A stretch of DNA of 37,886 bases. Origin: an uncultured Lachnospiraceae bacterium (GTDB lineage Bacteria; Bacillota; Clostridia; Lachnospirales; Lachnospiraceae). The notes under the pieces were generated by a model that saw only the letters and a program-made list of their open reading frames with translations, searched no databases and was not told the origin of the DNA. Positions 8,876 to 16,656 of the stretch are shown here, in pieces; the first letter of the stretch is position 1; each line of letters starts with the position of its first letter. The position numbers and the translations under genes were made by a program. The stretch lies in assembly GCA_904395845.1 (NCBI GenBank), contig CAJFOH010000032.1, forward strand, positions 1-37,886, given 5' to 3'.

Positions 8876-8920
8876 AATACCCAAAGGTAATGAGTGTGAA
8901 CGCTCAAACCTTTGGGTATT
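8876..8920. terminator. Bidirectional terminator between cca and the Crp/Fnr gene
   Basis: AATACCCAAAGGT at 8876-8888 pairs perfectly with 8908-8920, and an inner GAGTG/CGCTC stem closes on a TGAA loop. It sits between convergent genes. An A-rich stretch precedes it and TATTGTT follows, so it can serve both strands. Confidence 0.82.
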
Positions 8921-8972
8921 GTTAGTTATTAGCAACCAAAGAATTTGCAATAGGATTTTAATGGAAATAAAA

Positions 8973-9638
8973 TTATGAGTTTTTAAATCGAAACTGATTT
9001 TTATGGAAATCCAAAATCCCCTCTTTTTTTAGTTTATTAAGTTCTGTGGACATAGCACTTCGCTCCACACAAAGAAAATCAGCCAGTTCTTGCCTACTAA
9101 ATGGAATGGAAAATATAGTTTCTTTGGAGGAAGTTGCTTCATCAGAAAGATAGGCTAGTAATTTTTCTCTTGTGGTTCGCTTGGACAAATAGCGAATTTT
9201 TTTATTTAAGAAAATATTTTTTCTGGCAAAAATTTTTAACATATTTTCAATGAGTTGATGATGGAATTTACAGGTGGAGGAACAAGTAGTTAAAATTCCA
9301 CCACAATCCAAATATAAAATAAGAGATTCTTCATTGGAAATAACACTAACAGGTAGTGGCTCTTGTTGGAAAAAAGAGAAGGTTTCACCAAATAGTTCAC
9401 CAGTACCAACATTTCCAAAAATCGTCCGATTTCCCAAAATATCTTCATACAAAATTTGAACACTTCCCTGCAATACTACACAAGTATAATGAATGGTAGT
9501 ACCAGCTAAAAAAATAATTTCATTTTTTTCATACGTTTTTGTAAATGCTTTTAAACATGGCAAAAGATGGGGTAGGTCTACTTCATGAATTCCATGAAAT
9601 AAGGGGCATTGCAATATTTTTTTATAATGTTCTGTCAT
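8973..9638 (-). CDS. Crp/Fnr-family transcriptional regulator
   Basis: Regulator of 221 aa with an N-terminal cyclic-nucleotide-binding-like beta barrel (about residues 15-120) and a C-terminal winged HTH (about 165-220, with FSRQELADFLCVERSAMSTELNKLKK). Such proteins sense small ligands, redox or gases and bind palindromes as dimers. Cysteines near residues 11, 48, 70-75 and 112-122 are present, but a clear Fnr-type four-Cys iron-sulfur pattern is not seen, so the signal is unknown. It is divergent from hcp, and the shared 151-nt region holds a palindrome. Crp/Fnr regulators next to hcp (HcpR-like) commonly control nitrosative-stress genes, so it is inferred to regulate hcp and possibly itself. 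GAGGTGA precedes the start. Confidence 0.88.
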   Translation of the reverse strand: MTEHYKKILQCPLFHGIHEVDLPHLLPCLKAFTKTYEKNEIIFLAGTTIHYTCVVLQGSVQILYEDILGNRTIFGNVGTGELFGETFSFFQQEPLPVSVISNEESLILYLDCGGILTTCSSTCKFHHQLIENMLKIFARKNIFLNKKIRYLSKRTTREKLLAYLSDEATSSKETIFSIPFSRQELADFLCVERSAMSTELNKLKKEGILDFHKNQFRFKNS

Positions 9639-9681
9639 AAGTCACCTCATTTGTTGGAAAAACAACATATTTTTTTCTTTT

Positions 9682-9710
9682 ATTGTATTAGACTTAGATT
9701 GTAACGTCAA
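9682..9710 (-). promoter_or_regulatory. Promoter of the Crp/Fnr gene
   Basis: On the minus strand, TTGACG, a 17-nt spacer and TACAAT (plus-strand CGTCAA at 9705-9710 and ATTGTA at 9682-9687). The predicted start near 9675 leaves a leader of about 37 nt. The leader contains an inverted TGTTG/CAACA element. Confidence 0.62.
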
Positions 9711-9725
9711 GAGGGGAATCCTCTT
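9709..9725. promoter_or_regulatory. Palindromic operator candidate between the Crp/Fnr gene and hcp
   Basis: AAGAGG-GGAAT-CCTCTT is a perfect 6-bp inverted repeat with a 5-nt spacer. It touches the upstream edge of the regulator's -35 element and its centre is 73 nt upstream of the hcp ATG. It is a plausible Crp/Fnr-family site, although it is not the TTGAT..ATCAA Fnr consensus. Confidence 0.45.
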
Positions 9726-9789
9726 AAGGAAAAAAATCAATGGACAATCAAAAAAAATAACAAAATGATAGATAAAAGGAGAACGCAGA

Positions 9790-11664
9790 ATGAGTATGTA
9801 TTGTATGCAATGCCAAGAAACAGCTGGAAATGTAGCTTGTACAAAGGCTGGCGTATGTGGAAAAAGTGCAGATTTAGCCAATATGCAAGATTTATTAATT
9901 TATGTAACAAAAGGATTAAGTGAAGTAACAACAAGACTTAGAAAAGAAGGAAAAACAGTTTCAAAAGAAGTAAATCATTACATTACACTTAACTTATTTA
10001 CAACCATTACAAATGCAAACTTTGATGATGAAGTATTTTTTGCAAGAGTAAAAGAAACTATTGCAATGAAGCATCAGTTAATGGAACAACTATCTGATAA
10101 GAGCAATTTATCAAAAGCTACAACTTGGGATTTCGAAGAAGGGGTAGCAGACGTTCTTGCAAAGAATAATGAAGAAACCAATGCTTTCTTAAAGGAAAAA
10201 TCAGAGTCTAGTGAAGTAGGAGTATTAGCAACCCAAAATGAAGATATTCGTTCGTTAAGAGAATTAATTACTTACGGATTAAAGGGATTATCTGCTTATT
10301 CAAAACATGCTAACGCATTAGGATATGATAAGGAAGAAATTGATGCATTTATGCAAGAAGCATTAGCAAAGTTACTTGATGATTCTTTAACCGCAGAGGA
10401 ATTAATTGCACTTACAATGGAAACAGGTAAGTTTGGTGTTGATGGTATGGCACTACTTGATACAGCTAATACTACAACCTATGGAAATCCAGAAATTACA
10501 AAGGTAAATATTGGAGTAGGAAAAAATCCTGGTATTTTAGTATCTGGTCATGACCTTGCTGATTTAGAACAATTATTAATTCAGACAGAAGGAACAGGTG
10601 TAGATGTATATACTCACTCTGAAATGCTACCAGCCCACTACTATCCAAAGTTAAAGAAATATAGCCATTTAGTAGGCAACTACGGAAATGCTTGGTGGAA
10701 ACAAAAAGAAGAATTTGAATCTTTCAATGGACCAATTTTAATGACAACAAACTGTATCATTCCTCCAAAAGTTTCTTATAAGGATAGATTATTTACAACA
10801 GGAGCAGCTGGTTTTGTAGGATGTAAGCATATTGAAGGAGAAGCTGGAAGTAAAAAAGATTTTTCTGAAATTATTGCACTTGCAAAAACTTGTGAACCAC
10901 CAACAGAAATTGAAACAGGAGAAATTGTAGGTGGATTTGCTCATGAACAAGTATTTGCACTTGCTGATACTGTAGTAGAAGCAGTAAAATCTGGAGCAAT
11001 CAAAAAGTTTGTTGTAATGGCAGGTTGTGATGGACGTCAAGCAAGTAGAAGTTATTATACAGACTTTGCAAAGGCTCTTCCAAAGGATACTGTAATTCTT
11101 ACAGCAGGTTGTGCAAAGTATAAATACAACAAGTTAGATTTAGGAGATATTGGTGGTATTCCACGAGTACTTGATGCAGGACAATGCAATGATTCTTATT
11201 CCTTAGCATTAATTGCATTAAAATTAAAAGAAGTATTTGAACTTTCTGATGTAAATGAATTACCAATTATCTACAACATTGCTTGGTATGAACAAAAGGC
11301 AGTGATCGTATTATTATCTTTATTATACTTAGGAGTGAAAGAAATCCATTTAGGACCAACATTACCAGCATTCCTTTCTCCAAATGTAGCAAAGGTTTTA
11401 GTGGAAACATTTGGAATTGGTGGAATTAGTACAGTAGAAGAAGATATGAAAATGTTTTTTAAAGAAGAAGGAAATGAAACTTCTAGCATTACAAAAGATA
11501 TGATTATTGGTGATATTTTAAAGAAAAACCCAGAAAATGCAAGAGTATTAATGGAAGCAGGTATGCATTGCCTTGGATGTCCAGCATCACAAGGGGAAAC
11601 ATTAGAAGAAGCTTGTATGGTGCATGGAATTGATGTCAATGGGTTACTTGGTAAATTAAAATAA
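9790..11664 (+). CDS. hcp: Hydroxylamine reductase / hybrid-cluster protein Hcp, with C-terminal DUF1858 extension
   Basis: Hybrid-cluster protein, a cytoplasmic Fe-S-O enzyme that reduces hydroxylamine in vitro and is linked in vivo to nitric oxide and S-nitrosation stress. The N-terminal Cys pattern C5-x2-C8-x8-C17-x5-C23 is that of class I (anaerobe) Hcp. Hybrid-cluster ligand regions are visible in [35 protein letters not shown] and [10 protein letters not shown]. At 624 aa it is about 70 residues longer than a typical class I protein. The extra C-terminus (about 560-624) carries [18 protein letters not shown], a DUF1858-type two-Cys domain. AAAGGAG lies 8 nt upstream of the start. It is divergent from a Crp/Fnr regulator and monocistronic, with a strong terminator. 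Confidence 0.95.
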   Translation: MSMYCMQCQETAGNVACTKAGVCGKSADLANMQDLLIYVTKGLSEVTTRLRKEGKTVSKEVNHYITLNLFTTITNANFDDEVFFARVKETIAMKHQLMEQLSDKSNLSKATTWDFEEGVADVLAKNNEETNAFLKEKSESSEVGVLATQNEDIRSLRELITYGLKGLSAYSKHANALGYDKEEIDAFMQEALAKLLDDSLTAEELIALTMETGKFGVDGMALLDTANTTTYGNPEITKVNIGVGKNPGILVSGHDLADLEQLLIQTEGTGVDVYTHSEMLPAHYYPKLKKYSHLVGNYGNAWWKQKEEFESFNGPILMTTNCIIPPKVSYKDRLFTTGAAGFVGCKHIEGEAGSKKDFSEIIALAKTCEPPTEIETGEIVGGFAHEQVFALADTVVEAVKSGAIKKFVVMAGCDGRQASRSYYTDFAKALPKDTVILTAGCAKYKYNKLDLGDIGGIPRVLDAGQCNDSYSLALIALKLKEVFELSDVNELPIIYNIAWYEQKAVIVLLSLLYLGVKEIHLGPTLPAFLSPNVAKVLVETFGIGGISTVEEDMKMFFKEEGNETSSITKDMIIGDILKKNPENARVLMEAGMHCLGCPASQGETLEEACMVHGIDVNGLLGKLK

Positions 11665-11670
11665 GAATAG

Positions 11671-11723
11671 AAAAGATAGTTAAATGTTCCGTGGTAATAC
11701 ACCAAACATTAGCTATCTTTTTT
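11671..11723 (+). terminator. Rho-independent terminator of hcp
   Basis: AAAAGATAG-t-TAAATGTT pairs with AACATT-ag-CTATCTTTT around a roughly 17-nt loop, followed by a TTTTTT run. It starts 7 nt after the hcp stop codon. Confidence 0.85.
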
Positions 11724-11754
11724 ATAATAGAATAAATATAATATAATTTATTAC

Positions 11755-11810
11755 AAAAAAAGAAAGCAATGAACAGACTGAGAAGGTATCTGAACATTGC
11801 TTCTTTTTTT
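11755..11810. terminator. A/T-flanked terminator-like hairpin
   Basis: The AAAAAAAGAAAGCAATG arm pairs with CATTGCTTCTTTTTTT with one bulge, and an inner CAGA/TCTG pairing lies in the loop. The A-run before and T-run after make it a bidirectional intrinsic terminator. A second terminator so soon after the hcp one suggests that a short transcript could end here. Confidence 0.7.
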
Positions 11811-11860
11811 AGAAATACAATAGGGGGGAAGTATTTCTAAATCTATTTAAGAAAGGGAGG

Positions 11861-11879
11861 AGAGCTAATAATTAGCTCT
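11861..11879. repeat. Perfect 19-nt palindrome
   Basis: AGAGCTAAT-A-ATTAGCTCT, nine perfect base pairs about a single central A. It is directly preceded by GGGAGG. It could be a dimeric operator or a small hairpin; no coding sequence overlaps it. Confidence 0.75.
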
Positions 11880-11897
11880 GTTATGAAAAAAATATTT

Positions 11898-11948
11898 TCA
11901 AATAGGATTTTAAATCCTAGGCAATTTTCTTTGCCTTGTTCTATTTGA
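11898..11948. other. Predicted three-helix junction
   Basis: The outer stem TCAAATAG (11898-11905) pairs with CTATTTGA (11941-11948). It encloses two hairpins: GGATTT-t-AAATCC (about 11905-11917) and GGCAA-ttttct-TTGCC (11920-11935). The first hairpin competes slightly with the end of the outer stem. This looks like a folded RNA element, but no known family is recognised. Confidence 0.5.
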
Positions 11949-11965
11949 TGATTTTATTATAGGCA

Positions 11966-11985
11966 GAAATCGTGAAGAAATCGTG
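11966..11985. repeat. Direct repeat GAAATCGTG with 11-nt period
   Basis: GAAATCGTG occurs at 11966-11974 and again at 11977-11985, one helical turn apart. That spacing is typical of OmpR/PhoP-type response-regulator sites, but it could be chance. Confidence 0.45.
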
Positions 11986-12027
11986 TTGTTCATGTGAAAG
12001 TATTTTTAATATCTTATGAATAAATTG

Positions 12028-12051
12028 TGAACATAGTTTTGAACATAGTTG
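12028..12051. repeat. 12-nt tandem repeat upstream of the zinc-ribbon gene
   Basis: TGAACATAGTTT is followed directly by TGAACATAGTTG, and then by a weaker third unit CAAACATATAAA. It lies 127-150 nt upstream of the next gene's ATG and could be an operator. Confidence 0.55.
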
Positions 12052-12177
12052 CAAACATATAAAATATTAAAAGGACAGAAAATTATGTTGTATTTTTTGC
12101 TATTCATTGATATATTAATAGAAACAATAGAAATTAAAAAAACATTATCAGAAATTATATAAAAAAAGAGGTATCCT

Positions 12178-13236
12178 ATGACAATGAATTTCCAATGTCC
12201 AGGGTGTGGTGCAACACTTACTTATAAAGAAGGGACAGACATTTTAAAATGTGAATATTGCGATACGGAAGTATCAATTCAAGCGTTAAAAGAGCGAGAA
12301 GAAGAGAAAACACAGGAAGAACAGTATTCTTTTGATAGACAGCAAGTAGTTAGAGAAGAAGAAGAACAAGATTTTAAAGCATTCCATTGTAGTAGTTGTG
12401 GTGCAGAGCTTCTTACCGATGAATATACAGCAGCTACATTTTGTAGTTTTTGTGGAAGTCCAGCATTGGTAGAGGAGCGACTAACAGGTGAGAAACGACC
12501 AACACTTATTATTCCATTTAAAATCAATAGGGAGCAGGCAATGGAAAAATATCGTAGTTGGACAAAAAGAGGAATATTAACACCAAAAAAATTTTCCAGT
12601 TCCCAAACATTAGAAACAATTTCAGGAATGTATGTGCCATATTGGTTATATGATTATGATGCAAATGTATCAATGGGGGCACATGGGACAAAAGTGAATG
12701 TAACAAGAAAAGGGGATACAGAGTATATTTACACAAGACACTATGATATTTATCGAAATGTAACCACGCAGTTTGATAGAGTGCCACAAGATGCGTCAGA
12801 AAAAATGGTGGATAGCATTATGGAGCAGTTAGAACCATTTCACTATGAAGATATGACTACATTTGAACTACCATATTTATCAGGTTTTTTGGCTGAAAAA
12901 TATAACTATACAGGAGAACAGTTACAGCCAAAAGTAGAAGAAAGAGTAAATCAGTTTGCAACTGATATTACAAGAAGTACCATTCAAGGTTATTCTAGTG
13001 TTGCTGTCACTTATTCCAATACAAATTTGTCAAAAATTGATATGGTGTATGCCATGTTTCCAGTTTGGACATTAAATTATACATATCGAGGAAAATTATA
13101 TACTCTTACTATGAATGGGCAAACAGGTAAGATGGTAGGAACATTACCAATCAGTCCGAAAAAAGCCTTTGCGATTTGGGGAATTGGAAGTGTGGTATGT
13201 TTTCTTTTATTACTTATAATAGGGGGAATGGTATAA
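12178..13236 (+). CDS. Double zinc-ribbon protein with C-terminal membrane anchor
   Basis: Function unknown, 352 aa. Two zinc ribbons are visible: CPGC-x14-CEYC at about residues 7-27 and CSSC-x15-CSFC at about 72-95. They are joined by a Glu/Gln-rich, probably helical linker. A middle domain (about 105-320) rich in aromatic residues contains MYVPYWLYDYDA and MFPVWTLNYTYRGK and resembles the domain found in bacterial TFIIB-like/PriA-like zinc-ribbon membrane proteins. A single C-terminal hydrophobic segment (FAIWGIGSVVCFLLLLIIGGMV) makes it tail-anchored with the ribbons in the cytoplasm. It overlaps the TPM-domain gene by one base (TAATG), so the two products are probably made together and act together at the membrane. 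The ribosome binding site AAAGAGGTATCC is modest. Confidence 0.78.
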   Translation: MTMNFQCPGCGATLTYKEGTDILKCEYCDTEVSIQALKEREEEKTQEEQYSFDRQQVVREEEEQDFKAFHCSSCGAELLTDEYTAATFCSFCGSPALVEERLTGEKRPTLIIPFKINREQAMEKYRSWTKRGILTPKKFSSSQTLETISGMYVPYWLYDYDANVSMGAHGTKVNVTRKGDTEYIYTRHYDIYRNVTTQFDRVPQDASEKMVDSIMEQLEPFHYEDMTTFELPYLSGFLAEKYNYTGEQLQPKVEERVNQFATDITRSTIQGYSSVAVTYSNTNLSKIDMVYAMFPVWTLNYTYRGKLYTLTMNGQTGKMVGTLPISPKKAFAIWGIGSVVCFLLLLIIGGMV

Positions 13237-14153
13237 TGGTAGAAAAAATTGTTCAATGGAAAAAACTATCTACAAAGACTATGCTATGCACAAAACTATG
13301 CATGGTACTTTCTACATGTATGTTGCTATTTGTTGTTTGTGGATTTGCAAGTGAAAGTAAATATATATATGATGAGGCAAATCTATATTCTTCCAATGAA
13401 ATAAATCAGTTGGAAAGTGAAATACAATCATTAATAGAAAATGTACAATGTGATATTAAAATAGTAACAGCTTCTTATGTAGGTGAAAATACTGACCAAT
13501 TTATTGATGAGTTCTTTTTTGAACATGATTTTGGATATGGAAGTAGTCGGCGTGGTGTAGTATTTTTTATAGATATGGATAATCGACAGTTTCGTATTTT
13601 TGATTATGATGATAATGGAGAGTTTTTCTTTTCTGATGAAGAAAGAGAACTAATTGCAGATGATATTATGGCCATGTTAGGTGCAGGTCAATATATGGAT
13701 GGGGCAATGTACTTTCTTGAACGAGTACAGTTACAAGGTGAAAGTAATGTTAGTATGGATGAAGAACAATTACAGCAGGAGTTAGAGCAAATCTATGAGC
13801 AATATGATATTGATAATAATGCAGAAGATGTAATTTCAATTTCTCTATCTTCTTCTAGTATGGAAGATATAATGATACGTTTATTAGTTGCAATGGGCGT
13901 TTCTGGTATTTTTGTAGGAATCATTGCATTTGCCACCAATGGAAAGCAAAAAGTATATGGTGGAACGTATGTAAAACAGGACTCTATGAGAATAAATCGA
14001 AAAGTAGACCGTTATACCCATACTACAGTAGTAAAAAGACAAATAGAGCAACAGAAAATGACACAACAACAAAACTCCAGTCATCATTTTGGTGGTGGAA
14101 GTTCAACCCATACTACGTCTAGTGGTGGCCGAAGTAGTGGTGGAGGATTTTAA
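13236..14153 (+). CDS. TPM-domain membrane protein
   Basis: The start at 13236 (305 aa, MVEKIVQW) overlaps the previous stop in TAATG with AGGGGGAATGG upstream; the track's longer version would run inside the upstream gene. A hydrophobic N-terminal segment (about residues 15-37, CMVLSTCMLLFVVCGFA) is a signal or anchor. The TPM domain (about 42-175) has YIYDEANLYSSNEINQLE, RRGVVFFIDMDNRQFRIFDYD and a conserved acidic character. A second membrane segment (about 225-245) is followed by a basic region and a Gly/Ser/His-rich tail ending SSGGGF, typical of TPM proteins. TPM domains occur in photosystem repair proteins and in bacterial membrane proteins of unclear role, sometimes with phosphatase activity. 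Coupling to the zinc-ribbon gene points to a two-protein membrane module. Confidence 0.85.
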   Translation: MVEKIVQWKKLSTKTMLCTKLCMVLSTCMLLFVVCGFASESKYIYDEANLYSSNEINQLESEIQSLIENVQCDIKIVTASYVGENTDQFIDEFFFEHDFGYGSSRRGVVFFIDMDNRQFRIFDYDDNGEFFFSDEERELIADDIMAMLGAGQYMDGAMYFLERVQLQGESNVSMDEEQLQQELEQIYEQYDIDNNAEDVISISLSSSSMEDIMIRLLVAMGVSGIFVGIIAFATNGKQKVYGGTYVKQDSMRINRKVDRYTHTTVVKRQIEQQKMTQQQNSSHHFGGGSSTHTTSSGGRSSGGGF

Positions 14154-14159
14154 CCTATC

Positions 14160-14188
14160 TTGACGGAAAAGAAGAATAATGGCATAAT
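14160..14188 (+). promoter_or_regulatory. Promoter of ppiB
   Basis: TTGACG at 14160-14165, a 17-nt spacer and CATAAT at 14183-14188. The predicted start near 14195 gives a short leader of about 27 nt with AAAGGAG before the ATG. Confidence 0.7.
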
Positions 14189-14221
14189 AAACAAAAAAGT
14201 TTTTTAATAAAGGAGATTACT

Positions 14222-14746
14222 ATGGAACAGAAACATCCAATCGTAACATTTGAAATGGAAAATGGAGATATTATTAAGGCTGAATTATATCCAGAAGTTG
14301 CACCAAATACAGTAAATAACTTTGTTAGCTTAGTAAACAAAGGGTTTTACAATGGATTAATTTTCCACCGTGTTATTGCTGGCTTTATGATTCAAGGTGG
14401 TGACCCAGAAGGAATAGGAATGGGTGGCCCAGGATATTCTATTAAGGGTGAATTTACACAAAATGGTTTTACAAACCAATTAAAGCACTCAGCAGGTGTA
14501 TTATCAATGGCTCGTGCCATGAACCCAAACTCAGCTGGAAGCCAATTTTTCATTATGCATAAAAATGCTCCACATTTAGATGGTGCTTATGCAGCATTTG
14601 GTAAAGTAGTAGAAGGAATGGATATTGTAGATAAAATCGCAGATGTTCGTACCGATTACAGCGATAGACCAATGGAAACACAAAGAATGAAAACAGTAAC
14701 TGTTGAAACATTTGGTGTAGAATATCCAGAACCAGAAACATGCTAA
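14222..14746 (+). CDS. ppiB: Cyclophilin-type peptidyl-prolyl cis-trans isomerase
   Basis: Cytoplasmic cyclophilin of 174 aa that catalyses cis-trans isomerisation of X-Pro bonds during protein folding. Core motifs are present: FHRVIAGFMIQGGDPEGIGMG holds the catalytic Arg, with the Phe and Gln of the active site, followed by LSMARAMNPNSAGSQFFIM and HLDGAYAAFGKVVEGMDIVDKI. No signal peptide is seen, so it belongs to the cytoplasmic PpiB group. The last seven bases overlap the next gene (ATGCTAA), which suggests translational coupling. It has its own promoter at 14160. Confidence 0.95.
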   Translation: MEQKHPIVTFEMENGDIIKAELYPEVAPNTVNNFVSLVNKGFYNGLIFHRVIAGFMIQGGDPEGIGMGGPGYSIKGEFTQNGFTNQLKHSAGVLSMARAMNPNSAGSQFFIMHKNAPHLDGAYAAFGKVVEGMDIVDKIADVRTDYSDRPMETQRMKTVTVETFGVEYPEPETC

Positions 14747-15672
14747 TTTATCATAGGTTAGAAACGGAAATGTTAATTGCAATAACAGATGAACCACAAA
14801 TAGCAAGACAATTACAAGAACAAAAACAGTCTGTTATTGGTATATTAAGCCCCAAATCAGTCACCTCGGACTGGTCTGGGGTTTCCTATTTATCAGAGGA
14901 TATTACCCTATTATCTTATGTAAGTGAAGAAAATAGGGGGTATTGTAGGGAAGTTTGTTATCGTATGTTAGGGCTACCAATGGTAATTGGGCAGTTTCAA
15001 ATAGGAGAAGATAGCTATATCATACGGGAAATGGTAGAAGATGATGTAAACCAGCTCTATCCGTTGTATGAAGAACCACATTGGAAACAGTTTTTAGAAC
15101 CACTTCACAAAGAAAAGAAAGTAGAATTGGAGAAAATCAAAGGATATATTACACATAGTTATCCTGTGTATCGTTGTGGTATTTGGTCATTGGTAAAAGG
15201 AAAGAAGAAAGAAGATATACATTCTTGTCTTTATAGTAATGAGAGGGCAACCATTGGAACATTTATCAATGAAAGTAAGAGTAGAACAATTCAAATAGGC
15301 AGAGATGGTAGTGAGAAGAACGTGGCTCAGGTAAAAGTAGCTGAAGATAGCAGGAGAAATGGTGTAGATACTATATTAGATAACAGTAGGCAAGAAGTAA
15401 TCGGAAGAATTTCCTTAGAATATAAGGAATATGGAGATTTTAATGGTTGCTTTTTAGGATATGCTCTAAAAGAGTCAGAGTGTGGAAAAGGAATTGCAAC
15501 GAGAGCTTGCAAATTAGCACTTTCTTATGGAAAAGAGGAATTGGGAGAGGAACATATTTATGCAATAATTCATAAAGATAATCATTTGTCTATCAACATG
15601 GCAAAGCGATTGGGAATGAAAATGGTTGGTAACTATGGAGAAAATGGGATTTATTGTGGGATTATTGCATAG
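14740..15672 (+). CDS. GNAT N-acetyltransferase with HAD-like N-terminal region
   Basis: A 310-aa protein whose C-terminal part has the GNAT acetyl-CoA fold: an IGRISLEYKEYG strand, the acetyl-CoA loop ESECGKGIATRACKLAL, and the closing HKDNHLSINMAKRLGMKMVG. The N-terminal roughly 90 residues (LIAITDEPQIARQLQEQ, GVSYLSEDI, CYRMLGLP) resemble the HAD-like fragment often fused to GNATs in Lachnospiraceae; this link is from memory of the family. An insertion of about 50 residues (about 150-215: SNERATIGTF to NSRQEVIGR) is poorly conserved in look and splits the first acetyltransferase strand region. The start at 14740 overlaps ppiB by 7 nt; an in-frame ATG 10 codons later is an alternative. The substrate is unknown. 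Confidence 0.78.
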   Translation: MLIYHRLETEMLIAITDEPQIARQLQEQKQSVIGILSPKSVTSDWSGVSYLSEDITLLSYVSEENRGYCREVCYRMLGLPMVIGQFQIGEDSYIIREMVEDDVNQLYPLYEEPHWKQFLEPLHKEKKVELEKIKGYITHSYPVYRCGIWSLVKGKKKEDIHSCLYSNERATIGTFINESKSRTIQIGRDGSEKNVAQVKVAEDSRRNGVDTILDNSRQEVIGRISLEYKEYGDFNGCFLGYALKESECGKGIATRACKLALSYGKEELGEEHIYAIIHKDNHLSINMAKRLGMKMVGNYGENGIYCGIIA

Positions 15673-15693
15673 AACAATCACAGTATAAATAAC

Positions 15694-15729
15694 AGAAGCT
15701 ATTGCAAACTTGTGTTTACAATAGCTTCT
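15694..15729. terminator. Terminator between the convergent GNAT and ABC genes
   Basis: AGAAGCTATTG pairs perfectly with CAATAGCTTCT, with a further AAAC/GTTT pair inside. It follows the GNAT stop by about 20 nt. A TATTAT tail follows on the plus strand. Confidence 0.78.
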
Positions 15730-15746
15730 ATTATAAGGGTAATAGA

Positions 15747-15771
15747 TAAATTTTAAATAAATTAAAATTTA
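15747..15771. repeat. AT-only perfect inverted repeat
   Basis: TAAATTTTAA-ATAAA-TTAAAATTTA, ten perfect base pairs 16 nt beyond the stop codon of the minus-strand ABC gene. It has no G or C, so it is a weak terminator for that operon. Confidence 0.6.
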
Positions 15772-15786
15772 CAATATTGGAAAGCA

Positions 15787-16656
15787 TTATTGATGTTGTT
15801 CCAAATAATACAAATATACATCTTCTAAACCAATACCACTGGTCACAGGTTCAAATTCCTTTGGTAGATTATCCCCTACCAAACGTAATACTTGCCCTTC
15901 ACTTCTTTGATAAATATTTCCCATTCCATACTCCGTTTGGTAACGGTCAATTTCTTCTAAGGTACAAAGTTTTTCTCCTACTTTACCTTGTATAGACTCA
16001 ATTAGGTTTGTAGGAGTATCTGATGCTACAAGACATCCATTCTTCATAAGCAATACTTGATTTGCAATACATTCAATGTCTGTTACCACATGGGTTGCTA
16101 AGAGAACCAAACGATTTTGTGCAATTTTTGAAATATAATTGCGAATGTTAATCCGTTCTTTTGGGTCAAGACCTGCTGTTGGCTCATCTAAAATTAAGAT
16201 TTCTGGATTGCCAAGTAATGCTTGAGCGAGAAAAATACGTTGTTTCATTCCACCAGAAAATCCTTTCAAGCGGTCATTTCTTTTTTCATACAGCCCAACG
16301 ATATGTAACAACTCATCAATTTGCTTCTTCGCTTCTTGTTGTTTCATTCCTTTTAAAGACGCCATATAAAATAGAAAACGATTTGCCGTAAAGGATTCAT
16401 ACATTCCTTGACTTTGTGGCATATATCCTACTATTTTACGAAACTTACTACCTAATGTAAGAATATCTTTGCCATTATAAAGGATTTCCCCAGAATCCCT
16501 TTTTATAATATCTGTAATTAAATTCATAAGAGTAGATTTCCCAGCACCATTCGTTCCTAAAATCCCATAAACACCATTAGAAAATGTATAAGAAAATTGA
16601 TTTAATGCTGTCACTGTATTATATTGTTTTGTTAAATTTTTTATTGTTAATTCCAT
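15787..16656 (-). CDS. ABC transporter ATP-binding protein
   Basis: Cytoplasmic ATPase subunit of an ABC exporter-like system. The start at 16656 (289 aa, MELTIKNLTKQYN) is preferred over 16668 because GGAGG lies 5 nt upstream and would overlap the earlier ATG. Walker A is GILGTNGAGKSTLMNL (about residues 31-46), the Q-loop is YMPQSQGMYESFTANRFLFYMA, the ABC signature is LKGFSGGMKQRIFLAQALL, Walker B is ILILDEPTAGLDP, and the H-loop is VLLATHVVTD. The roughly 80-residue C-terminal extension is typical of ABC-2-type ATPases. It overlaps the upstream permease gene by 10 nt (ATGGAATTAA), so the two are translationally coupled. The transported substrate is unknown. Confidence 0.93.
   Translation of the reverse strand: MELTIKNLTKQYNTVTALNQFSYTFSNGVYGILGTNGAGKSTLMNLITDIIKRDSGEILYNGKDILTLGSKFRKIVGYMPQSQGMYESFTANRFLFYMASLKGMKQQEAKKQIDELLHIVGLYEKRNDRLKGFSGGMKQRIFLAQALLGNPEILILDEPTAGLDPKERINIRNYISKIAQNRLVLLATHVVTDIECIANQVLLMKNGCLVASDTPTNLIESIQGKVGEKLCTLEEIDRYQTEYGMGNIYQRSEGQVLRLVGDNLPKEFEPVTSGIGLEDVYLYYLEQHQ

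Larger units (their letters stand above)
11724..12177. other. Gene-free, structure-rich stretch of 454 nt
   Basis: No ORF with a ribosome binding site is visible here. In order it holds a second long hairpin (11755-11810), an AGAAATAC/GTATTTCT repeat around a G-rich loop (11811-11838), a perfect 19-nt palindrome (11861-11879), a three-helix fold (11898-11948), an 11-nt-period direct repeat (11966-11985), and a 12-nt tandem repeat (12028-12051) upstream of the next gene. A small RNA or complex regulatory region is possible. No sigma-A promoter is convincing; TTGAAC at 12039 has TAAAAT only 15 nt downstream. Confidence 0.6.

Noticed and set aside
9642-9934. Minus-strand ORFs across the hcp start
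   Set aside because: Leu/His/Phe-rich shadow frames overlapping the hcp N-terminus and the regulatory region, with no initiation signal.
11271-11705. 144-aa minus-strand ORF over the end of hcp
   Set aside because: Antisense to the conserved Hcp C-terminus, no recognisable motif, and it runs through the terminator; a shadow ORF.
15849-15860. GGTTCAAATTCC resembling a tRNA T-loop
   Set aside because: It lies inside the ABC ATPase gene with no cloverleaf around it.
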